DNA of 64,000 bases from Alphaproteobacteria bacterium (GTDB lineage: Bacteria; Pseudomonadota; Alphaproteobacteria; Acetobacterales; Acetobacteraceae), in assembly GCA_017307285.1 (NCBI GenBank), contig JAFKFI010000054.1:168458-232457 (forward strand), given 5' to 3'. The notes under the pieces were generated by a model that was not told where the DNA came from, made no database searches, and was given only the letters and a program-made list of their open reading frames with translations. Positions 25,288 through 33,699 of this stretch are shown here, one piece after another (position 1 is the first letter of the stretch; every line of letters begins with the position of its first letter). A program made the position numbers and the translations under genes.

Positions 25288-26082
25288 ATGGAAACAGCTG
25301 ACATCAAGACATTGGTTCGCGCCCGCTACGGCAACATCGCTCAGGCGGACAACGCCGCTTGCTGCGCACCCGCGGCGTCGTGTTGTGGCCCTGCGGTGTC
25401 CGTTGATGCACGCGGCAAGGCTCGACAGATGGGATATTCCGACGCCGATCTGGCTGCGATTCCAGACGGCGCCAATCTTGGTCTCGGATGCGGCAATCCT
25501 CAGATCATTGCCGCATTGCAGCCAGGCGAGACTGTCCTCGATCTGGGGAGCGGAGCCGGCTTCGACTGCTTCCTCGCCGCCCGTCAGGTGGGGCCAACCG
25601 GCCAGGTGATCGGCGTCGACATGACCCACGAGATGCTGGCCAAGGCGCGCGACAATGCGTCCCGGATCGGCGCGACCCAAGTCGAGTTCCGCCTGGGCGA
25701 GCTGGAGCACCTGCCGGTCGCCGACAACACCGCGGATGTTGCTCTGTCGAATTGCGTCATCAACCTGGTGCCCGACAAGCAGCAGGTCTTTCGGGAAGCA
25801 TTTCGCGCGCTGAAGCCCGGTGGACGGCTTGCGATTTCCGACGTGGTGAACACCGCCCCGTTATCCGACGATCTCAAGGGTGACACCGCCTTGATCTGCG
25901 GCTGCGTCGTCGGCGCACCGCAGGTCGATCAGCTTGAGACCTGGCTCGCGGCGGCGGGCTTTGAACAGATCAAGGTTACGATCAAGCCGGAGAGCCGAGA
26001 GCTCATCGCGACCTGGGCACCGGGGCGCAACGTGGAGGACTACGTCGTCTCTGCCTCGATCGAGGCCCGAAAGCCTCGATGA
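25288..26082 (+). CDS. arsM: Arsenite S-adenosylmethionine methyltransferase ArsM
   Basis: 264 residues, class I methyltransferase: VLDLGSGAGFDCFLAARQVG is the SAM site. Conserved arsenite-binding Cys are present at Cys68 (LGLGCGNP), Cys156 (LSNCVINLVPDK) and Cys206 (ICGCVVGA), with extra Cys in the N-terminus (NAACCAPAASCCGP). It methylates As(III) stepwise to mono- and dimethyl species, cytoplasmic. Start at 25288 is supported by GGAGGG upstream. Overlaps arsR by four bases, so the two are translated together. Confidence 0.95.
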   Translation: METADIKTLVRARYGNIAQADNAACCAPAASCCGPAVSVDARGKARQMGYSDADLAAIPDGANLGLGCGNPQIIAALQPGETVLDLGSGAGFDCFLAARQVGPTGQVIGVDMTHEMLAKARDNASRIGATQVEFRLGELEHLPVADNTADVALSNCVINLVPDKQQVFREAFRALKPGGRLAISDVVNTAPLSDDLKGDTALICGCVVGAPQVDQLETWLAAAGFEQIKVTIKPESRELIATWAPGRNVEDYVVSASIEARKPR

Positions 26083-26411
26083 TGCAGGCGCCCGAGGCGG
26101 TTCAGGCCCTGGGCGCTCTCGCTCATGAGCACCGGCTTGGGATTTACCGAATACTGGTGGAGCAGGGACCGGACGGTTTGGCGGCGGGGAGTATTGCCGA
26201 GCGCCTTGGTGTTCCGGGATCATCACTGACATTCCATCTTCAGCATCTCCAGCGGGCGGGCCTGATCGTGCAGCGCCGCGCCGGCCGCCAGCTCATCTAC
26301 GCCGCCGACTTCGTCCAGATGAACACGCTGATCGGCTTTCTCACCGAGAACTGCTGCGGCAGAGGGCAGAACGCCTGCGTGCCGCTCGCGACGAAGCGCG
26401 CAAGCGGATGA
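26079..26411 (+). CDS. arsR: ArsR-family repressor
   Basis: 110 residues, winged-helix (QALGALAHEHRLGIYRILVE, RLGVPGSSLTFHLQHLQRAGLI). The metal site is C-terminal: Cys92-Cys93-x6-Cys100 in TENCCGRGQNAC, like the type with a Cys pair after the last helix, not the ELCVCDL type of plasmid ArsR. The fused ArsR-ArsC protein at 30959-31822 has the same spacing. Overlaps arsM by ATGA. Expected to bind the region before arsM and release on As(III). Confidence 0.9.
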   Translation: MMQAPEAVQALGALAHEHRLGIYRILVEQGPDGLAAGSIAERLGVPGSSLTFHLQHLQRAGLIVQRRAGRQLIYAADFVQMNTLIGFLTENCCGRGQNACVPLATKRASG

Positions 26412-26448
26412 CTTTTGGGCGAGCGCGACATTCCGGCATTTTGCTCTG

Positions 26449-27675
26449 ATGGCGGGCGCTCTTTCTGCCGACGCGACCGCCACGTCTCCCGGACGGCCGC
26501 GCCTGGCCGTCACGTCGGCGATCGGCATCGCACAGATCCTTGCCTGGGGTTCATCGTTTTACCTGCCGGCGGTCCTCGCCACCCCGATCGCGCGCGCGAC
26601 CGGCTGGTCACAGACCTGGATCATCGGTGCGCTCTCGCTGGGTCTTCTCATCTCGGGGCTGATTTCACCGCACGTCGGTCATCTCATCCAGCGCTTTGGC
26701 GGCCGACCCGTACTGGCCGCCAGCGCGATCCTGTTGGCGGCGGGACAGGTGATCCAGGCCGTGGCGCCGAACCTGCCCGTGTTTGTCGCCGCCTGGGCGG
26801 TCCTGGGGCTCGGCATGGGCGCCGGACTGTACGACCCCGCCTTCGCCACCTTGGGCCGGCTATATGGCGAACATGCCCGCGGCGCCATCACCCAGGTGAC
26901 CCTGTTCGGCGGGTTCGCGGCCACCCTATGCTGGCCGCTGAGCGCGCTTCTGGTCGAGCAGGTCGGCTGGCGCGGCGCCTGCCTCGCCTATGCCGCCATC
27001 AACATCCTCGTCGTCCTGCCGCTCTATCTGTTCGGCGTGCCGCGCGAAGAACGGCATGTCCGGCCGCAAGCGGAGGCGGGATCCGGCAGGGCCGCGCCGC
27101 CTCGGCCGCGGCGCGACCGTCCGGCTCTCATCATCCTGGGAGCCGGGTTCACGCTGGCGGCGGGCGTCATGACGATCATGTCGGTGAATCTGCTGGCGAT
27201 GCTGCAAGCCCGCGGTCTCAGCCTCGCAGCAGCGGTCGGCCTCGGCGTCATGATCGGGCCAGCGCAGGTGGCCGGTCGTGTGCTCGAAGCCCTGGTCGGC
27301 CGACGCTATCACCCGGTCTGGAGCTTGCTGGTATCGGCGGTACTGGTCGCGGTCGGGTTTGCCGTGCTGCTTGGTCCCGCGGCAATCATCGGCGTGGGCT
27401 TCGTGCTCTACGGAGCCGGTAGCGGGATTCGCTCCATCACGCGCGGCACGGTCCCGCTCGCGCTGTTCGGTCAGGAGGGGTACGCCCTCCTCATCGGGTG
27501 GCTCGCCATGCCAAGCCTCCTGGCGACGGCCATTTCGCCACCGATCGGCGCTCTTCTCCTGGCGCAGTTCGGCGCCGACCAAACGCTCACGATCCTGGCC
27601 GCCGCGTCGGCCGCGAACATCCTGCTGGTGCTGCCCCTGGTGCCGCTCGCCATGCGGCGCGCGGCGTCCGCCTGA
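26449..27675 (+). CDS. MFS transporter, ArsK-like
   Basis: 408 residues, 12 membrane helices. The opening IGIAQILAWGSSFYLPAVLATPIARATGWS and GGRPVLAASAILLAAGQ resemble the MFS exporters found in arsenic operons (the ArsK type for trivalent arsenicals). It lies 37 bp after arsR on the same strand, so likely an exporter of arsenite or methylated arsenic. Substrate not proven from sequence. Its stop is separated by two bases from the end of acr3 on the other strand. Confidence 0.7.
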   Translation: MAGALSADATATSPGRPRLAVTSAIGIAQILAWGSSFYLPAVLATPIARATGWSQTWIIGALSLGLLISGLISPHVGHLIQRFGGRPVLAASAILLAAGQVIQAVAPNLPVFVAAWAVLGLGMGAGLYDPAFATLGRLYGEHARGAITQVTLFGGFAATLCWPLSALLVEQVGWRGACLAYAAINILVVLPLYLFGVPREERHVRPQAEAGSGRAAPPRPRRDRPALIILGAGFTLAAGVMTIMSVNLLAMLQARGLSLAAAVGLGVMIGPAQVAGRVLEALVGRRYHPVWSLLVSAVLVAVGFAVLLGPAAIIGVGFVLYGAGSGIRSITRGTVPLALFGQEGYALLIGWLAMPSLLATAISPPIGALLLAQFGADQTLTILAAASAANILLVLPLVPLAMRRAASA

Positions 27676-27677
27676 TC

Positions 27678-28656
27678 TCAGGCACGGGCATACCAGCCGC
27701 GTGTCGCCATCACGATGCGCACCACCGACAGCATCACCGGCACCTCAACGAGCACGCCGACGACCGTTGCCAAGGCGGCGCCCGACTGAAAGCCGAACAG
27801 GCTGATCGCCGCCGCGACCGCCGGCAAGACCGGCGTTGAAATAGACCTGAATGACGATCGGCACCGCCAACAGCAGGATCACGATCGGCTGGCGCAGGAT
27901 CTCCTCGCCCTGAAAGCCGAACAGCAAGACGAGCGTCGCGAGCAGCGCCACGAGCGACACGGGCTGCAGAGCCCGCAGCGCGCGGGCCAGGGCAGCGTCG
28001 CCGCCTTGCGTCAGCAAGGCCCGGCGCCAGAGCTGGGCGGCGATCACCGGTACCAAGATGTAGAGCGCGACCGACAGGAACAGGGTGCCCCAGGGCACGC
28101 TGATCGCCGACAGCCCGAGCAGCAATCCCACGATCGGCGCAAACGCGATGATCATGATCGCGTCGTTCAACGCCACCTGGCTGAGCGTGAAGTTCGGATC
28201 GCCGTCCGAGAGGTTGGACCAGACAAAGACCATCGCGGTGCAGGGGGCCGCCGCCAACAGGATGAGCCCGGCGATGTAGCTGTCGATCTGCCCGGCCGGC
28301 AGATAGGGCGCGAACAGCCAGCGAATGAAGATCCAGCCGAGCAGTGCCATCGAGAACGGCTTGACGAGCCAGTTGATGCCGAGCGTGACGATGATGCCGC
28401 GCCAGTGCTTCGCCACGGTGCCGATCGCCCCGAAATCGACCCGCAGCAGCATCGGCACGATCATCAGCCAGATCAGCACGGCAACCGGGATGTTGACGTT
28501 GGCGACGCTGAGCGCCCCCAGAGCGTGAAAGGGCGCCGGCGTCCAGCTGCCGAGGGCGATGCCGGCGACGATGCAGAGCACGACCCACAATGAGAGATAG
28601 CGCTCGAAGAGGCCGAGGGCGGCGCGTGGGCGCGGCGGTGCGATGACGTGTTCCAT
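27678..28656 (-). pseudogene. acr3: Arsenite exporter Acr3 with internal deletion and frameshift
   Basis: The frame from 28656 (MEHVIAPPRP...) covers most of the ten-helix Acr3 arsenite/proton antiporter, with the essential Cys in AAAPCTAMVFVWSNLSDGDPN. At [13 protein letters not shown] it changes frame to [18 protein letters not shown], ending GWYARA at 27678. The segment normally between (about 30 residues, containing the conserved ASNFFE) is missing, and the two parts differ by one base. Junction near 27818-27825. If real the protein lacks the helix with the catalytic Glu. A sequencing or assembly deletion is an alternative. Confidence 0.85.
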
Positions 28657-28686
28657 GGTCCGATCCAGCTGAGAAAAGAGGGCGCG

Positions 28687-29913
28687 CTAGGCGGGCAGGT
28701 GCCGCGGCACGGCTGCCCGGGGCAGCATCAGGGTGACGCCGAGGCACAGCGCGAGCATCACCGCCGACCCCCAGAGACAGGCGGCAAGACCGCCGGCCTC
28801 GGTGAGGACTCCGGAGAGCAGAATGCCGACCAGCCGGCCGGCCGCGTTGGCCGCGTAGTAGAAGCCGACGTCCTCGGCCGCCTTCTCCGAGCCGGCGTAG
28901 GCGAGGATCAGATAGGAATGCAGCGACGAAATCACGGCGAAGGCGAAGCCGAACGCACACAGCCCGGCGACAATCGCCAGATCGAGCCGCGCCACGAAAC
29001 TGTGGTCGAGCACCAGGGCGAGCACGAGCGGGATGGCGGTCAGCACGGCGCCCCATAGCCGCGCCTCGGGCACCTCGCGCGACAGGCCATCGCCGCTGCG
29101 CCGGATCACGCTCGGCGCCAGGGCCTGAACCAGGCCATAGCCGATCGTCCAGCTCGCGAGGAAGCCGGCCACCTCCATGTAGCGCCAACCCTGACTGTAG
29201 AGGAACACGGGCAGGCCAACGACGAACCAGACATCGCGTGAGCCGAAGAGGAACACCCGCGCCGCGGCCATCAGGTTGATGCTGCGCGTCTTGGCGAAGA
29301 ACTCGCGGAAGGATTTCGAGGCTTTGGCCTTGCCGAGATGGCGCGGCAGGCTCGCTGTCACGCCGGCAAGCACCAGGGCAAGGAGGGCCACCATCAGCCA
29401 CAGCGCGCCCCGGAACCCGACCGTCTCCAGCAGCAGGCCGCCGACGAAGAAGCCAATCCCCTTCATCGCGTTCTTGGAGCCGGTGAACCAAGCCACCCAG
29501 CGGAACAGCTGGCCGGCGCCGCCTTCCGAGGTCGCCTTGATGGCGGATTTGGAGGCGGTCTTGGTGAGATCCTTGGCTACACCAGCGATGCCTTGCGCCG
29601 CGACCACCCACGCCACCGACAGCCCGGCACTCCAGGCCGGATCGAGGCCGGAGAGCATGGCCAGCCCGGCGATCTGCAGCGTGAGGCCGGTCATCAGCAT
29701 GCGAGGAATGCCGAAGCGCGCGGCCAGCCAGCCACCGCCGAGATTGGCGAAGACGCCGGCCGCCTCGTAGAGGAGAAACAGGAACGCCAGCATGAACGGC
29801 GTGTAGCCGAGGCTGTAGAAATGCAGCAGCACCAGCATCCGGAGCGCGCCGTCGGTGAGCGTGAAGCTCCAGTAGCTCGCGGTCACAACCGCGTAGTTGC
29901 GCACCCCGGACAT
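28687..29913 (-). CDS. arsJ: ArsJ, organoarsenical MFS efflux permease
   Basis: 408 residues, MFS fold. The opening SGVRNYAVVTASYWSFTLTDGALRMLVLLHF and AGVAKDLTKTASKSAIKATS are characteristic of ArsJ, which exports 1-arseno-3-phosphoglycerate made by the partner GAPDH. Its ATG overlaps the GAPDH stop by one base, which is the standard arsJ-gapdh arrangement and gives resistance to arsenate. Located downstream in an operon with an ArsR-ArsC fusion. Confidence 0.93.
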   Translation of the reverse strand: MSGVRNYAVVTASYWSFTLTDGALRMLVLLHFYSLGYTPFMLAFLFLLYEAAGVFANLGGGWLAARFGIPRMLMTGLTLQIAGLAMLSGLDPAWSAGLSVAWVVAAQGIAGVAKDLTKTASKSAIKATSEGGAGQLFRWVAWFTGSKNAMKGIGFFVGGLLLETVGFRGALWLMVALLALVLAGVTASLPRHLGKAKASKSFREFFAKTRSINLMAAARVFLFGSRDVWFVVGLPVFLYSQGWRYMEVAGFLASWTIGYGLVQALAPSVIRRSGDGLSREVPEARLWGAVLTAIPLVLALVLDHSFVARLDLAIVAGLCAFGFAFAVISSLHSYLILAYAGSEKAAEDVGFYYAANAAGRLVGILLSGVLTEAGGLAACLWGSAVMLALCLGVTLMLPRAAVPRHLPA

Positions 29914-30956
29914 CAGGCACTCCGCTGGATGACGATGTTGGCCAGGTCCACCATCCGGCAGGCGTAGCCGACCTCGTTGTCGTACCAGGCATAGACCTTG
30001 AGTAGCGTCTCGTCGGTGACCAGTGTGCTGGGTCCGTCGACGATCGCGCTGCGGCTATCGTTGACGTAGTCGGCCGAGACCAGAGGGCGCGCCTCGAAGC
30101 CCAGAATGCCGGCCAGCGGGCCCCCCGCCGCGCTGCGAAACAGCGTGTTGACCTCGGCCGCCGTTACCGAACGCTGCATCTCGAACACGCAATCCGTGAG
30201 GCTGGCGTTCAGCACCGGCGCGCGCACCGCATGTCCGTTCAGCTTGCCCTTGAGCTCGGGATAGATCAGTGCGATCGCCGTGGCGCTTCCGGTCGTGGTC
30301 GGCGACAGCGACAGCATTGCCGAACGCGCCCGCCGCAGATCCTTGTGCGGTGCGTCGACCACCACGTTGGTGTTGGTGGGATCATGGATGGTGGTGATTT
30401 GTCCGTGGCGAATTCCGATGGTCTCGTGCAGCACCTTGACCACAGGGGCGAGGCAGTTGGTGGTGCAGGATGCGGCCGTCAGCAACCGATGTCGGGCGGG
30501 ATCGTAGAGCTGATCGTTGACGCCGACGACGACGTTCAGCGCGCCGGCCTCTTTCACCGGAGTCGCGACGATGACGCGCTTCACACCGCGAGCGAAATAG
30601 CCATCGAGCTGCTCCGCCTTGAGAAATTTGCCGGTGCATTCCAGCACGACGTCGCAGCCGTGATCGCCCCAGGCGACTGCATCGGGTGTGGCGGCGTCGC
30701 TGAACCCGATCCGCCGATTGCCGATGAGGATGGTGCGCTCATCTTCCACACCGAAGCTGTTCCGCCAGCGCCCATGAATGCTGTCGAACTCCAGCAGATG
30801 CGCCGTCGTGGCGGCGCCGCCCTTCAGCTCATTGACGTGAACAATTTCGAGCCGGTTATCGGCCCGGGGATCGTCCGCGGCGCGATACAGCCCGCCCATG
30901 GCGGCGCGCAGAGCGAGACGGCCGATCCGCCCCATGCCGTTGATGCCGACGCGCAT
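29913..30956 (-). CDS. ArsJ-associated glyceraldehyde-3-phosphate dehydrogenase
   Basis: 347 residues. NAD-binding [16 protein letters not shown], catalytic Cys164 in [11 protein letters not shown] and the C-terminal [15 protein letters not shown] are all present. In arsenate resistance this enzyme uses arsenate in place of phosphate to make an unstable arseno-sugar phosphate that ArsJ exports. It is not the glycolytic copy by context: it lies between arsJ and the ArsR-ArsC fusion. The gap to the preceding gene is two bases. Confidence 0.93.
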   Translation of the reverse strand: MRVGINGMGRIGRLALRAAMGGLYRAADDPRADNRLEIVHVNELKGGAATTAHLLEFDSIHGRWRNSFGVEDERTILIGNRRIGFSDAATPDAVAWGDHGCDVVLECTGKFLKAEQLDGYFARGVKRVIVATPVKEAGALNVVVGVNDQLYDPARHRLLTAASCTTNCLAPVVKVLHETIGIRHGQITTIHDPTNTNVVVDAPHKDLRRARSAMLSLSPTTTGSATAIALIYPELKGKLNGHAVRAPVLNASLTDCVFEMQRSVTAAEVNTLFRSAAGGPLAGILGFEARPLVSADYVNDSRSAIVDGPSTLVTDETLLKVYAWYDNEVGYACRMVDLANIVIQRSA

Positions 30957-30958
30957 GA

Positions 30959-31822
30959 TCAACGCACTCCCGCCGGGACCGGCACGCCTCCTCCGCCGAT
31001 CTCGTCGAGCCGCGCCTTCGTCGCCATGCGGTCGAGTGAGGCGAAGGGCAGCACGGTGAAGATCTCGATCCGCCGTCGGAGACTGCCATAGAGCTCGTTG
31101 AGCAACGTCGCGCGTTCGACGGGACTGCCGGTGAACTTGGCTGGGTCGGGCAACGGCCATGCGGCCGTGACCGCGACCGGCCCGAAGTCGGGACAGACCT
31201 GGCCGTGCAGGGTGTCGCAGAGCGTGATGATGAAATCCATGCGCGGCGCTGATGGCCCGGTGAATTCGTTCCAGGACTTGCTGCGCAGAACCGTCGTGTC
31301 GTGGCCGAGCGCATGCAGCTTTGCCAGCACGTCGGAATTGGGCTCGGGGATCGGCGTTGATCCGGCCGAATACGCCTGGAAGCGAGCGCCACCCACCTTT
31401 GCCAGGATCGCCTCGGCCATGATCGAGCGCGCCGAGTTGTGCGTGCACAGGAAGAGCACGTTGAAGGCCGGGGTCATACCTTGGTCCTCGTCGGGGAAAG
31501 GTGGGAGCAAACGGGCGATGTCGCCGCACAGCTCCGGTCGGCCGGCACAGCAGGTCTCGGTGAGAAACCCAAGCAGGCGTCGCAGGCCAGCAACGCGAAC
31601 AGCATGGACGATCTGCCGACCCTGTCGGGTGGATTGGGTCAGGCCGGCGCGTTCGAGCGCCGAAAGATGGAACGACAGTGTTGAGGAGGGCACGCCGAGG
31701 CGCGCGCCGATCTCTCCAGCGGGAAGGCCGCTGGCGCCCTCGGCAATGAGCAGGCGCATCAGGTCGAGCCGTGTCTCCTGCGACAGGGCGCCGAACGCAA
31801 CGGCGGCTTCGGAGGATTCCAT
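30959..31822 (-). CDS. ArsR-ArsC fusion (repressor joined to arsenate reductase)
   Basis: 287 residues. Residues 1-115 are an ArsR winged helix with Cys91-Cys92-x6-Cys99 ([12 protein letters not shown]). Residues 117-287 are a low-molecular-weight phosphatase-type ArsC: P-loop Cys126 in [10 protein letters not shown], then Cys202 and Cys210 in [10 protein letters not shown], the relay pair of thioredoxin-dependent ArsC. It reduces arsenate to arsenite and also senses arsenite. First gene of the operon with gapdh and arsJ; the operator GATTCT-N8-AGAATC lies immediately before its ATG. Confidence 0.93.
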   Translation of the reverse strand: MESSEAAVAFGALSQETRLDLMRLLIAEGASGLPAGEIGARLGVPSSTLSFHLSALERAGLTQSTRQGRQIVHAVRVAGLRRLLGFLTETCCAGRPELCGDIARLLPPFPDEDQGMTPAFNVLFLCTHNSARSIMAEAILAKVGGARFQAYSAGSTPIPEPNSDVLAKLHALGHDTTVLRSKSWNEFTGPSAPRMDFIITLCDTLHGQVCPDFGPVAVTAAWPLPDPAKFTGSPVERATLLNELYGSLRRRIEIFTVLPFASLDRMATKARLDEIGGGGVPVPAGVR

Positions 31823-31842
31823 GATTCTAGAATTGCAGAATC
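31823..31842. promoter_or_regulatory. Palindromic operator before the ArsR-ArsC operon
   Basis: GATTCT-AGAATTGC-AGAATC, six-base perfect arms, directly adjacent to the ATG at 31822. Its place and symmetry suit autoregulation by the ArsR half of the fusion. Predicted from sequence only. Confidence 0.65.
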
Positions 31843-31858
31843 GGCACTTCTAAAGCAA

Positions 31859-32472
31859 GCCTGTGGAAAGGAAACTCTGAGGGCCGCCGCCAGTCGTGAT
31901 CTGCTCGACGCGATCGAGGCTGATGCCGCCGTTTTTGAGGTGAGCAGCCGGCCACCCGGGCAACTATCATTGCCGACCTTGGTCCCGATGCCAGCCCCGT
32001 GGCGGGGGTCATTGACGGTCTGGTCGAGATAGCGCCGTGCACCCGCACGCCGGGTGCCCGTGGCCGGCTTCAGGATGACACCTGCGGTGCTGAAGGATGT
32101 CATGATGTCACTGGAGTTCGCCGGGGCGGCGGGGCTGGCCTGCTGTTCCGGTGTTATTGCACGGTATGTTCCAGCAAGATTCCGCGCTGCGGAGCTTCCC
32201 CCTCCCGTCGCTGCCGATGTTCGGTGTGTACCCGGCCACGCTTCTGAGAATGGGCCTCGCGGCCAAGCAAGAGGCCTCCGAGAGCGCCGGTCCCGACATG
32301 CCGCCGGGGTCCAGCGTCTCGAGGATATACAGGAGTTGCTCGGCAACTCGAGGCGCCCCCGGCGAGGGCTGCCGGAATGAGACGAGAATCCGGCTCTCCA
32401 GGCAGGGGCAGCGGCGCGCCATAGCCGTGGCTTGCATCAGGTCAGGTGCCGCAGTCGGCGGGCGACGCGCGG
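31859..32472. other. Intergenic/degenerate stretch
   Basis: About 610 bp with no frame that looks like a protein; several short frames on both strands have shadow-like composition. Probably degraded insertion DNA between two operons that both run away from it on the reverse strand. No terminator or repeat stood out. Confidence 0.4.
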
Positions 32473-33699
32473 TTACGCCTTCATGGGCTTGGCTGTACCG
32501 GACGGAAGCTCCGACCGGAATAGCGCGACCGACGCCAGGGCCGCGGCCGCCTCCACTGTAGCGAAGGCCCCGAGCGTCACCCCGAAGCCGAACCGGAGCA
32601 GTTCCCCGAAGGCGAGGCTGCCCAGGCCAAACCCGACGAACAGGGTGAAGACATTCAACCCCATGGCCTGCCCCGGCCGCTTGTCCCCGAGTGAGGTGAT
32701 GATGCCTGCAAACAACGGCTGCGTCATGTCATAGCCCAGGGAGAGGAGCATCGCGATCACCGGGGCGAGGGCGACGGGAAAGCCAACGATCAAGAGCGCG
32801 GCGGCGAGGGCGCCGAGCGCGAGGCCGATGGGCAGCAGCCGGGCGCGGCCCCAGCGATCCGCCGCCTGGCCGATGAGCGGCCCGAGCAGGAACCCCGGGA
32901 CGCCGTACCCGAGCAGCGCCAAGCCGATGCCGAGGGAGCCGATGTCGTAGTGCCGCCCGAGGTACACGCCGAGCCAGGTGAAGACGCCCGAGTGGAACAC
33001 CGAGTTGACGAGGACGTAGCCATAGGTGCGCCGCCCCCTCGGCGAACCCAAGAGGCTCCCGTAGCCGCGGAAAAGGTCTCCGAGCGTGCCCGTCACCGGC
33101 CGCATCGCGGCGGCGACGATGCGGCGGTAGGGAAGGAGCAGGAGCAGGAGACCAGCCCCGGCCGCCCCGACCACCAGGAACAGCCCCTGCCAGCCGACGA
33201 ATGGAACCACGATCGCACCCAGCGGCGCGCCGAAGGCCATCCCTCCGGCCATGGCGCCGAACAGCCATCCGAGCGGGCGACCGCGCTGCCCGTACGGGAA
33301 CATGCGGCCGACGAGCGCGAGGCCAAGGGGCACGACGCCACTGGCGCCGAGCCCTGTCAGGACCCGCCACAGCGCGATCTGCTCGATGGAGGCCGCCGTT
33401 GCCGTCAGGGCGGTAAGCACTGAGAAGGCCGCCAGCGACGCGAACATGACGCGGTGGATGCCGAGCCGGTCCGCCAGGAGGCCATAGACCAGCGTCGCGA
33501 CCCCATAGGGGATCAGGTACGCCGGGACGATGAGCCCGACCTTTTCGACCGACGTCCCGAAGATGTTCGACAGGGCGGGTATGATCGGCGCGACCATGTA
33601 GGCCTGGAAGAAGATGATGAAGGTGGCCGCCGCGAGCATCCGGAGGAGGCGCTCGCGCTCCTCGAGCACCTCCGGTGCTTCCTTGCCTACCTCGCTCAT
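32473..33699 (-). CDS. MFS transporter in the metal ATPase operon
   Basis: 408 residues from ATG 33699, which overlaps the ATPase stop (ATGA). Twelve helices, with the MFS motif LLADRLGIHRVMFASLAAFSVLTAL between helices 2 and 3 and GLGASGVVPLGLALVGRMFPYGQRGRP. Last gene of the MerR-HMA-CcdA-P1B operon. It could export the metal or a metal-thiol complex; no specific substrate is deducible. The end of the frame is followed by the degenerate stretch. Confidence 0.75.
   Translation of the reverse strand: MSEVGKEAPEVLEERERLLRMLAAATFIIFFQAYMVAPIIPALSNIFGTSVEKVGLIVPAYLIPYGVATLVYGLLADRLGIHRVMFASLAAFSVLTALTATAASIEQIALWRVLTGLGASGVVPLGLALVGRMFPYGQRGRPLGWLFGAMAGGMAFGAPLGAIVVPFVGWQGLFLVVGAAGAGLLLLLLPYRRIVAAAMRPVTGTLGDLFRGYGSLLGSPRGRRTYGYVLVNSVFHSGVFTWLGVYLGRHYDIGSLGIGLALLGYGVPGFLLGPLIGQAADRWGRARLLPIGLALGALAAALLIVGFPVALAPVIAMLLSLGYDMTQPLFAGIITSLGDKRPGQAMGLNVFTLFVGFGLGSLAFGELLRFGFGVTLGAFATVEAAAALASVALFRSELPSGTAKPMKA

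Noticed and set aside
27734..29992. 752-codon reverse-strand frame spanning acr3 and arsJ
   Set aside because: Out of phase with both genes apart from the acr3 tail; Arg-rich and without protein pattern.
31859..32472. Several short frames that could be a small gene
   Set aside because: No start site, no recognised motif, and shadow-like composition on both strands.
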